From DATFKA01 sp042095835 (GTDB taxonomy: Bacteria; Bacteroidota; Bacteroidia; Chitinophagales; Saprospiraceae), in the NCBI GenBank assembly GCA_042095835.1, contig JBELML010000104.1:1-17283 (forward strand): DNA of 17,283 nt. Reading direction: 5' to 3'. How positions within the stretch are numbered: the stretch's first letter is position 1; each line of letters opens with the position of its first letter. The notes below the pieces were generated by a model that was not told the origin of the DNA, ran no database searches, and saw only the letters and a program-made list of their open reading frames with translations. Positions 1-6,378 of this stretch are shown one piece after another. The position numbers were made by a program, and so were the translations under genes.

Positions 1-1729
1 CTTCTTTGATCTTTTTAACAGAGCCGAACTCAGAAAGCAGCTTTTGGGCCGTTTTATCACCGATACCAGGTATTTCCGTCAGTTCTGTACTGGTAAAATC
101 CTTGGAGCGGAGATTCCGATGGAAAGTTATGGCAAAGCGGTGTGCTTCGTTACGAGCCTGCTGAATGAGTTTTAAAGACTCTGATTTTTTATCAATATAT
201 AAGGGTAAAGGATCGCCAGGGAAAAAGATTTCCTCCAGGCGCTTGGCAATACCAATAACTGTTATACGGCCCTGAAGATCTAATTTTATAATGCTATTCA
301 TCGCCGCACTTAATTGCCCTTTTCCGCCATCAATGACGATCAATTGTGGAAGAGGCTGCTCCTCTTCTAATAATCTTTTATAACGGCGATAAACGACCTC
401 CTCCATAGAAGCGTAGTCATTGGGCCCCTCTACTGTTTTGATATGAAAATGCCGATAATCTTTTTTGGAAGGTTTGGCATTTTTAAAGACCACACAGGAA
501 GCCACTGGGTTAGATCCTTGAATATTGGAGTTGTCAAAACACTCCAGATGCACGGGCAAGCGATCCATTTGCAGATCGTTTTTGAGGGTAGTCAGAATGC
601 GCTCCGCAGAAGTCTGCTTTTTGATTTTATTGATCTCCTGTTTCTGCTTTTGGAGCAGGTAATACTTCACGTTTTTGGCAGAAAGCTCAAGGAGCTTCTT
701 TTTATCTCCAATTTTAGGAACCGTGATTTTTACATCCTCTTCGGTGTAGGGAATTTCTTCTTGTACGATAATTTCTGGAGCCAAACTATTGAATCGCTCT
801 CTTAATTCAGGAATAACAAAGGATAGTAAATCCCCTTCACTATCGTCGTCCAGGTTTTTGACCAGTTCTTGGATATGCGTATGAATGATGGCGCCGTTCA
901 CCACTTTCATATAGTTGACGTAGGCTTCCTTTTCATCACTAGCAATACTGAAAACATCGACATCCCGAATGGTATTACTGACCACTGTAGATTTGCTTTG
1001 GTAGTCCTCGAATGCTGATAATTTGTCCTTGATCTGCTGGGCTTTCTCAAACTCCAAATTCATCGCATGGGTCTGCATTTCTTCCTTAAAATGCCGGACA
1101 ACACCCGCAAAGTTACCTTTGAGGATATTTTTGACCTGATCAATTTTTTTATTGTAATCTTCCTCTGCTTCTAATCCCTCACAGGGGCCTTTACAGTTTT
1201 TGATATGATACTCCAGACACACTTTGAATTTACCTTTACCAATATTCGATTCGGAAAGATTAAAAGTACAGGTGCGTAGCGGGAATAATTGTTTAATCAA
1301 ATCCAGGATAATCTTCAGCCGAAATTTAGAGGTATAAGGCCCAAAATAAGTACTGCCATCTCTAATCACTCTACGTGTGATAAACACCCTAGGAAATCGC
1401 TCCTTTTTTATACAAATATAGGAATAGGACTTCCCATCCTTTAGCATTACATTATACCGAGGTTGATACTTTTTGATTAAAGTATTTTCTAGCAATAAAG
1501 CATCGGACTCAGTCTCTACAATAGTAAACTCCAAGCGCTTGGCATTCTTGACCATAACGCGTGTACGGTGCGCGCGCCCTTTGCGCTCGCCAAAGTAGGA
1601 AGCTACTCGATTGCGCAAAACTTTGGCTTTACCGACATAAAGAATTTCGTCTTCTTCGCCGATAAAGCGATAGACACCCGGCTGCTTTGGTACAGTATCT
1701 GCTATTGTTTTGTAATCCTGAGTTGTCAA
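1..1729 (-). CDS. uvrC: UvrABC system protein C (excinuclease subunit C), 3' end cut by window
   Basis: UvrC makes the two incisions beside a DNA lesion after UvrA and UvrB have loaded, in cytoplasmic nucleotide excision repair. I read 576 continuous codons. Residues 13-95 are the GIY-YIG nuclease (QPGVYRF at 16-22, YVGKAK at 31-36). Cysteines 154, 171, 179 and 183 match the iron-sulfur ligands of the family. A UVR helix (LEFEKAQQIKD) that contacts UvrB is near 225-235. The RNase H-like second nuclease follows, with FDNSNIQG (D399), D438, IDGGKGQ (D467) and RNEAHRF. The C-terminal helix-hairpin-helix begins at ELTEIPGIGDKTAQKLL (549-565) and is cut by the window edge. The family is about 600 residues, so some 20-30 residues are missing. 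The start is TTG at 1727-1729, giving LTTQDYKTIADTVPKQPGVY, the usual family N-terminus; no in-frame ATG or GTG fits better. It is divergent from the WYL regulator, and an octamer repeat lies just upstream. Confidence 0.97.
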   Translation of the reverse strand, partial: MTTQDYKTIADTVPKQPGVYRFIGEEDEILYVGKAKVLRNRVASYFGERKGRAHRTRVMVKNAKRLEFTIVETESDALLLENTLIKKYQPRYNVMLKDGKSYSYICIKKERFPRVFITRRVIRDGSTYFGPYTSKFRLKIILDLIKQLFPLRTCTFNLSESNIGKGKFKVCLEYHIKNCKGPCEGLEAEEDYNKKIDQVKNILKGNFAGVVRHFKEEMQTHAMNLEFEKAQQIKDKLSAFEDYQSKSTVVSNTIRDVDVFSIASDEKEAYVNYMKVVNGAIIHTHIQELVKNLDDDSEGDLLSFVIPELRERFNSLAPEIIVQEEIPYTEEDVKITVPKIGDKKKLLELSAKNVKYYLLQKQKQEINKIKKQTSAERILTTLKNDLQMDRLPVHLECFDNSNIQGSNPVASCVVFKNAKPSKKDYRHFHIKTVEGPNDYASMEEVVYRRYKRLLEEEQPLPQLIVIDGGKGQLSAAMNSIIKLDLQGRITVIGIAKRLEEIFFPGDPLPLYIDKKSESLKLIQQARNEAHRFAITFHRNLRSKDFTSTELTEIPGIGDKTAQKLLSEFGSVKKIKE

Positions 1730-1735
1730 ATTATG

Positions 1736-1775
1736 TTGTGATGTTGTGATGTAGCGATGTAATGGTGTAGTGATG
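1736..1775. repeat. Degenerate octamer array directly upstream of uvrC
   Basis: Five consecutive 8-bp units with no spacers: TTGTGATG twice, then three variants that keep the ATG or GTG ending. The array ends 6 bp before the uvrC TTG start. A loose promoter-like box (CAAAGCATA on this strand, so TA-n3-TTTG read toward uvrC, at 1785-1793) lies just beyond it. If that box is used, the array would be most of the uvrC 5' leader. Related units occur at 12705-12720. Function unknown. Confidence 0.7.
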
Positions 1776-1911
1776 TCTGCCTACCAAAGCATACCTAGGT
1801 AATAATTTGATTAGCCCTTTTCACTGCTACGATTTGAAATAAGGCTAGGTTTTTCTTAAAAGTTAATTATAAATCTTTTATTTTGAAGACGACTCTAAAC
1901 ACCCTTCAATT

Positions 1912-2796
1912 ATGGCATCCCAGCAGAAACTACTCCGGGTTTTCCGTTTGATTCGATTACTTAATACTCGACCCTATAAAACGGTACCTCAATTAGGAAA
2001 ACTCCTAGATACGACACCCCGATCCATTTATCGCTATTTGGATTTTTTGGGTGAAGTCGGTTATCTCATTGATAAAGATAATCAGAACCGCTATTTTATC
2101 ATGCATCAAGCTGATCAAAAACGTGATAATCTATTAGATCCCGACGAGGCTTATTACATCCAGGACACCTTACAACAGATTGCACCAGACCATCCGCTCG
2201 TAGGGCAAATCCTTGCCAAACTCAACTCTATTGAATCAAAGATACCCGTTGCTAGCAACCTAACCAAAGTACAAACGTACCAGCTAGTGCAAAGGTTGAG
2301 CGATGCCATCCAGCAGCAGTTGAGGGTGAAGCTGCTCAAATACTACTCCGCTTCCAGTCAAAAAATAAGTGATCGTTATATCGAACCCATCCACTTCGAC
2401 GAAGGTTTCACCTATCTGATGGCTTACGATTTGGAGGCCCAACAGGAACGACAATTTAAAATAGATCGCATCCAAGACGTGGAGCTACTCTATGAGTCTA
2501 TTCAAAATGAACACGAAGCCATGCCTGTAGATATTTTTGGTTTCACGGGTATTGAATGGCTAGAAGCTAAATTATTGTTAAGCAAGCGCGCCTATCGCCT
2601 GCTCATCGAAGAGTTTCCCGAAAGTAAAGCGTATTTGGAGGAACAATCCTCCGGCTACCTTTTTCAACCACCCTTAAGAGATTGGCGAGGCGTTTCTCGT
2701 TTTATACTAGGGCTACCCGGTGAGGTCGAAGTGCTAGGACCACAAGGCTTGGTAGAACATTTGAGAAAACAAGTCAGCAGATATCCATTCCTTTAA
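1912..2796 (+). CDS. HTH and WYL domain transcriptional regulator (YafY/DeoR-like)
   Basis: A 294-residue cytoplasmic regulator. Residues 7-63 form a winged helix-turn-helix (LLRVFRLIRLL, then TVPQLGKLLDTTPRSIYRYLDFL as helix-turn-recognition helix). Residues about 136-195 form a WYL domain, seen as YYSASS, DRYIEPIHF, TYLMAYD and RQFKIDRIQDV. The name-giving Trp-Tyr-Leu is TYL here (167-169), a common kind of variation, while the Arg-Phe-Lys-hydrophobic-Asp-Arg-Ile stretch is intact. Residues 215-294 match the C-terminal extension of the family. WYL domains are thought to sense a ligand, in some cases nucleotides or nucleic acid, and many WYL regulators control DNA damage or defence genes. 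The target here is unknown. It diverges from uvrC with 182 bp between the starts, so control of uvrC or of itself is possible but unproven. The ATG at 1912 begins right at the HTH and has no Shine-Dalgarno box. Confidence 0.88.
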   Translation: MASQQKLLRVFRLIRLLNTRPYKTVPQLGKLLDTTPRSIYRYLDFLGEVGYLIDKDNQNRYFIMHQADQKRDNLLDPDEAYYIQDTLQQIAPDHPLVGQILAKLNSIESKIPVASNLTKVQTYQLVQRLSDAIQQQLRVKLLKYYSASSQKISDRYIEPIHFDEGFTYLMAYDLEAQQERQFKIDRIQDVELLYESIQNEHEAMPVDIFGFTGIEWLEAKLLLSKRAYRLLIEEFPESKAYLEEQSSGYLFQPPLRDWRGVSRFILGLPGEVEVLGPQGLVEHLRKQVSRYPFL

Positions 2797-2823
2797 AAAT
2801 CATTTTCTTACTCTTTTTTACCA

Positions 2824-2858
2824 TTGACACAAACTGTCACTGGCCTACTCTATCTTTG
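2824..2858 (+). promoter_or_regulatory. Predicted Bacteroidota promoter for the candidate sRNA
   Basis: TATCTTTG at 2851-2858 fits the TAnnTTTG -7 box of the Bacteroidota primary sigma factor exactly. A TTG at 2824-2826 lies 24 bp upstream, at the long edge of the spacing described for the -33 element. Transcription would start near 2865. No annotated protein gene follows before the terminator at 3038. Confidence 0.5.
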
Positions 2859-2864
2859 AATTGT

Positions 2865-3070
2865 CAAAGGAAATGAACCCCATTTATACAACAGCCCAGA
2901 CGAAATGAGCCTTAAAATCCTGATCGTAATAGGATCTACAAAAGCTATGCGGTCGATACACTTTTTCGGATAGACTAAACAAATTGACAACTAAACCCCA
3001 ATGAAATTTTTATCCTGATTGACTCCTCTTTTGCACTGCTGGTTGGATGCTTCCAACTAGCATTTTTTTT
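2865..3070 (+). ncRNA. Candidate small RNA or small-peptide transcript, about 205 nt
   Basis: Defined by a perfect -7 box upstream (2851-2858) and an intrinsic terminator at the 3' end (3038-3070), with no protein gene of normal size between. Two internal helices can be drawn: TTGTCAA (2861-2867) against TTGACAA (2984-2990), which would bracket about 130 nt, and ATCCT (2918-2922) against AGGAT (2931-2935). The first helix works only if transcription starts at or before 2861. I do not recognise the RNA family; it is not tmRNA, RNase P or SRP RNA by any motif I can see. It could instead encode the 11- and 22-residue peptides at 2873-2908 and 2905-2973. Confidence 0.35.
3038..3070 (+). terminator. 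Intrinsic (Rho-independent) terminator
   Basis: GCTGGTTGGA (3038-3047), a 4-nt loop TGCT, then TCCAACTAGC (3052-3061) form a 10-bp stem with one G-U pair, followed by A and eight T (3062-3070). This is a textbook terminator for plus-strand transcription. It lies 241 bp past the WYL gene and 124 bp before padR, so it ends either the candidate sRNA or read-through from the WYL gene, and it insulates padR. Confidence 0.85.
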
Positions 3071-3139
3071 GTCCCATACTCCTCTAAAAATCCTATCAGT
3101 TCGACTCCTTCAAGAGATGCTAGAATTTATTTTATACTA

Positions 3140-3185
3140 AATTGTAGAACTAATCAAAAAAAGCGCTTATATTTGTTCTACAATT
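3140..3185 (+). promoter_or_regulatory. padR promoter with overlapping perfect inverted repeat (predicted PadR operator)
   Basis: AATTGTAGAAC (3140-3150) and GTTCTACAATT (3175-3185) are perfect 11-bp inverted arms separated by 24 bp. The -7 box TATATTTG (3168-3175, a perfect TAnnTTTG) ends on the first base of the right arm, and a TTG inside the left arm (3142-3144) sits 23 bp upstream of it as a possible -33 element. Transcription would start near 3182, leaving a leader of about 13 nt before the ATG at 3195. A dimeric PadR protein bound here would cover the promoter, which fits the autorepression known for the family. That PadR binds this repeat is inference. Confidence 0.65.
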
Positions 3186-3194
3186 AAGTAGCAT

Positions 3195-3542
3195 ATGAAA
3201 GAAACTCGGTTAGGTGAATTTGAAGAAGTTATCCTCCTATTAGTAGGCATACTAGGCGACGAAGCCTACGCCTTGCGCATTAGTGAAGAGTTTGAGGCGC
3301 AAACCAAAAGAGCAGTATCCATTGGTTCTGTGCATTCTACACTCAGTCGGCTAGAAGGAAAAGGCTTTTTAGAATCTGAGATGGGCAAGCCTTCAGCCAC
3401 CCGTGGTGGTCGCCGAAAACGCATTTACGCCATCACTGCAATTGGAGAACAAGTACTCAAAGAGGCTAGAGATTTTAAAATCTCCCTATGGCAGCAGTTC
3501 CCTGGCTTCAATCTTGGGAATTTTAAATTGACCTTGTACTAA
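3195..3542 (+). CDS. PadR family transcriptional regulator
   Basis: A 115-residue winged-helix protein, the usual size of short (subfamily 2) PadR proteins. GEFEEVILLLVGIL (7-20) is the first helix, AYALRISEEFE (24-34) the second, SIGSVHSTLSRLEGKGFLES (42-61) the recognition helix and following turn, and RGGRRKRIYAIT (70-81) the basic wing. The C-terminal helix that mediates dimer formation is short. PadR proteins usually repress their own operon and release DNA on binding a hydrophobic compound or on envelope stress. The gene is followed after 69 bp by a large permease, a pairing seen repeatedly in Bacteroidota, so it very probably controls that permease. A strong inverted repeat lies over its promoter (3140-3185). 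Confidence 0.93.
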   Translation: MKETRLGEFEEVILLLVGILGDEAYALRISEEFEAQTKRAVSIGSVHSTLSRLEGKGFLESEMGKPSATRGGRRKRIYAITAIGEQVLKEARDFKISLWQQFPGFNLGNFKLTLY

Positions 3543-3611
3543 ACATCCTTCTTAATACTGTTGGCTTCTGATTTCAGAAAGCAGCAAGGATGGAAAAGCC
3601 CTCCATGAAAT

Positions 3612-6239
3612 ATGCATAAAACCAATCACAAATATCCACCCGAAAGAGCCGAACGCATCTTGGAGTTCCTCCTGAAAAAGGAACTGGTAGAAGAAATTAT
3701 TGGCGACCTGGAAGAACAGTTTTATAAAACACTAGATCAAAAAGGATACCGAGCAGCCCGAAGAAAATATTGGTACCAAATGCTCAATTACCTACGCCCA
3801 TTTGCGCTAAAAAACATTCAATCACTCGACACAAACTTTTACGACATGTATCGCAATTATTTAAAAATTGGTTTTCGCCACCTCTGGCGAAACTTGCGTT
3901 TCTCCCTGATCAATATTGGAGGATTAGCCATGGGGATGACTATCGCCATACTGATTGGTCTCTGGATCAACAATGAATTCTCCTACAACAAAAATTTTAT
4001 CAACCACGATCGGATTGCTCAAGTGTTTCTTCGTATTGACTTCGAAGAAAATATCGAAACACAAGCTGTGCTTCCAATTACGGTAGGATCTCAACTTCAA
4101 GAGAATTATGGCGATGATTTTGAATACATCGTGATGGCCAACTGGCCAGGCAAACACATCCTCAGTAGAGACCAAAAAGTCTTGACTAAAAAAGGGCAAT
4201 ACATGGACATAGAGGGGCCTCACATGCTCTCCCTCAACATGATTAAGGGAAGCCGCGATGGTCTAAATGAACCAGGTTCTATTCTCATTTCAGCCTCTGC
4301 TGCCCAAGTCTATTTTGGTGAGCAAGACCCCATGGGACAAAGCATGATCATTGACAATGAACTCAGCGTACAGGTCACTGGTGTTTACGAAGATTTTCCA
4401 GTCAATTCTAGCTGGGATGACTTGGATTTCATTGCTCCTTGGCAACTCTATGTCAATAGCTACTCTTGGGTAAAAAGAGCTAGAGACGAGCAAATCTGGG
4501 ACGATAATTCTTATTTGTGCTACACCCAGATAGCCTCAAATGCCAAGTGGACGAGCGTCCAATCTAGGATAGAGAACCTAGTGTACGACAATGTTGGATC
4601 AGGGTACCAAGCTTTACAGCCAAAAATAATATTACAACCAATGGCGAATTGGCATTTGCGATCTAAGTGGACCGAGGGCCAGCAAAAAGGAGGGTTGATT
4701 CAATATGTGTACTTATTTGGCATTATAGGTTTCTTTGTCTTGCTACTTGCCTGTATCAATTTTATGAACCTCAGCACTGCTCAATCAGAACGGAGGGCGA
4801 AGGAAATAGGTGTACGCAAGTCCTTAGGCTCCATGCGCAACCAATTGGTCAATCAATTCCTGACCGAGTCTTATTTAATCAGCTTTATAGCTTTTGTTTT
4901 AGCTATTGTGGCGACTATAGCTCTGCTGCCCGCCTTTAATCAAATAGCCAATACCTCAATTGTCTTCCCCTTTAGCAGTGTCTTATTTTGGATGATCTGC
5001 TTGGCCTGTTTATTGATCACTGGCTTCCTGGCAGGAAGCTACCCTGCTTTTTACTTATCTAGTTTCAAACCTGTAAATATTCTCAAAGGCTTAAAAGTAG
5101 ATGGAAAACCTTCTGTTTTATTCCGTAAAACATTGGTGGTGGTGCAATTCACCATATCTATTGTCTTGATCATTGGCACTATTGCGGTACAACGACAAAT
5201 TCAGTTTAGTAAAAACCGCGATCTGGGCTACCAGCAAGAAGGTAGGATCATGATGGAACTCTCTACCACTGATTTTGAAGGAAAGTACCATACCCTTCGC
5301 AATCAATTGATAGCCAATGGCGCCATAGAAGATATGGCTACCTCCTCTAGTCCTATGACCGGCATCTGGAATACAAATGGCGGATTTTCATGGTCTGGTA
5401 AATCAGAGAAAGACAATAATGATTTTGCAACCATCTTCATCACCCACGATTACGGCAATACCGTTGGTTGGGAACTCACCCAAGGCAGGGATTTTTCTCG
5501 GGATTTTAAAACGGATTCGATCGCCTATATTATCAACGAATCCGCTGTAAAATATATGAATTTAGACGAACCTGTCGGGACGCCTATTCGATGGCATGGA
5601 GGGCGGGAGCATCCCGTCATTGGTGTGGTCAAAGATATGACCATGAAGTCGCCCTTTGAGCCGGCCATTCCCAGTATTTACATCATGGATTATACGGTCA
5701 ATACCAATTTCATTTTTATGAAATTAAATCCTGAACTTCCTACTAAAGAAGCCTTAGCAAGATGCAAAGCCGTTTTTGCAGAAATAGGCCCTAACGTGCC
5801 ATTTGATGTGGAGTTTGCAGATGAAGTTTATGGTAAAAAATTTGCTCGCTTAGAAAGGATTGGACAACTCTCTAACATATTTGCCATATTGGCTATTCTC
5901 ATTAGCTGCTTAGGCCTATTCGGCTTGGCTGCTTATACTGCTGCACAACGCACCAGAGAAATTGGCATCCGAAAAGTATTGGGAGCCAGCGTCAGCAATC
6001 TATGGCAATTGCTCTCTAAAGATTTTATTCTACTCGTTTTAATTGCTTGTGGTATAGGTATCCCACTTGCATATTGGGGCGTGCATAATTGGTTACAAAA
6101 CTATGAATACCGAACGAGTATTGGCATCAGTATTTTCTTGATCGCAGTAGGTGCTACTTTACTAATCACCCTCCTGACGGTGAGCTTTCAGGCGATCTAT
6201 GCTGCCAGAAAGAGTCCAGTGGAGAGCATTAAGGTTTAG
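3612..6239 (+). CDS. FtsX/MacB-like ABC transporter permease with N-terminal permease-prefix domain
   Basis: An 875-residue inner-membrane protein. Residues 8-75 are an Arg/Glu-rich cytoplasmic prefix (PPERAERILEFLLKKELVEE, GDLEEQFY) of the permease-prefix type found in PadR-linked permeases. Membrane segments are seen near 98-120, 365-388, 420-440, 455-478, 508-526, 755-776, 803-825 and 838-860. Two large extracytoplasmic MacB-like regions lie at about 121-360 and 530-750. Each FtsX half carries the coupling segment that contacts the ATPase: RRAKEIGVRKSLGSMRNQL (394-412) and RTREIGIRKVLGASVSNL (780-797). MacB-type transporters act mechanically on periplasmic substrates or lipoproteins; the substrate here is unknown. 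No ATPase gene is adjacent, so the ATP-binding partner must be encoded elsewhere. It is likely co-transcribed with padR. The ATG at 3612 begins the prefix domain. Confidence 0.92.
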   Translation: MHKTNHKYPPERAERILEFLLKKELVEEIIGDLEEQFYKTLDQKGYRAARRKYWYQMLNYLRPFALKNIQSLDTNFYDMYRNYLKIGFRHLWRNLRFSLINIGGLAMGMTIAILIGLWINNEFSYNKNFINHDRIAQVFLRIDFEENIETQAVLPITVGSQLQENYGDDFEYIVMANWPGKHILSRDQKVLTKKGQYMDIEGPHMLSLNMIKGSRDGLNEPGSILISASAAQVYFGEQDPMGQSMIIDNELSVQVTGVYEDFPVNSSWDDLDFIAPWQLYVNSYSWVKRARDEQIWDDNSYLCYTQIASNAKWTSVQSRIENLVYDNVGSGYQALQPKIILQPMANWHLRSKWTEGQQKGGLIQYVYLFGIIGFFVLLLACINFMNLSTAQSERRAKEIGVRKSLGSMRNQLVNQFLTESYLISFIAFVLAIVATIALLPAFNQIANTSIVFPFSSVLFWMICLACLLITGFLAGSYPAFYLSSFKPVNILKGLKVDGKPSVLFRKTLVVVQFTISIVLIIGTIAVQRQIQFSKNRDLGYQQEGRIMMELSTTDFEGKYHTLRNQLIANGAIEDMATSSSPMTGIWNTNGGFSWSGKSEKDNNDFATIFITHDYGNTVGWELTQGRDFSRDFKTDSIAYIINESAVKYMNLDEPVGTPIRWHGGREHPVIGVVKDMTMKSPFEPAIPSIYIMDYTVNTNFIFMKLNPELPTKEALARCKAVFAEIGPNVPFDVEFADEVYGKKFARLERIGQLSNIFAILAILISCLGLFGLAAYTAAQRTREIGIRKVLGASVSNLWQLLSKDFILLVLIACGIGIPLAYWGVHNWLQNYEYRTSIGISIFLIAVGATLLITLLTVSFQAIYAARKSPVESIKV

Positions 6240-6378
6240 TTTATTAGGTTATGAGCCTGCCTGCATGCTTCCGCTAGAGCTACAGCGTACGCAGACGGCA
6301 AAGGCAGGTTGATAAGTTTATTAGGATAGAAAGAGCCTCAATCACCCTATAAACTTATCAACTTATAACCTTATACTA
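6239..6378. repeat. Octamer-built inverted repeat between convergent genes, likely bidirectional terminator
   Basis: It fills the whole gap between two converging genes and touches both stop codons. The stem pairs 6308-6320 with 6350-6362 (13 bp) and, after one bulged T, 6322-6325 with 6346-6349, giving 17 pairs around a 20-nt loop. The right arm is four octamers in register (6347-6378) with a TTATNAAC-like pattern. The left arm uses the reverse complement, as GTTTATTA and GGTTATGA (6239-6254) and GTTGATAA and GTTTATTA (6308-6323). The left arm is interrupted by a 53-bp segment (6255-6307). No long T tract follows on either strand, so its role as a terminator rests on position and stem strength. 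Confidence 0.65.
6255..6307. repeat. 53-bp GC-rich palindromic insert (REP/MITE-like) inside the inverted repeat
   Basis: The segment is much more GC-rich than the A+T-rich repeat around it. It is bounded by CCTGCCT (6256-6262) and AGGCAGG (6302-6308), a perfect 7-bp inverted repeat. Removing 6255-6307 joins octamer GGTTATGA to octamer GTTGATAA and restores an arm that matches the right arm in order and spacing. It encodes nothing. I infer a small non-autonomous repeat element. No transposase is near, and no flanking duplication is evident beyond the octamers themselves. Confidence 0.5.

Larger units (their letters stand above)
2797..3194. other. 398-bp gene-free stretch with candidate sRNA unit and padR operator
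   Basis: The longest stretch without a convincing protein gene. In order it holds: no clear hairpin terminator just after the WYL gene; a Bacteroidota-type promoter box at 2851-2858; about 180 bp with only two tiny open frames; a strong intrinsic terminator at 3038-3070; then the promoter and inverted repeat of padR at 3140-3185. The two tiny frames are 2873-2908 (11 residues) and 2905-2973 (22 residues), overlapping as ATGA. They have no recognisable family and may be chance. Confidence 0.6.

Noticed and set aside
443..805. 120-codon plus-strand open frame
   Set aside because: It lies wholly inside uvrC on the opposite strand, and its protein resembles nothing; uvrC motifs are intact across the region.
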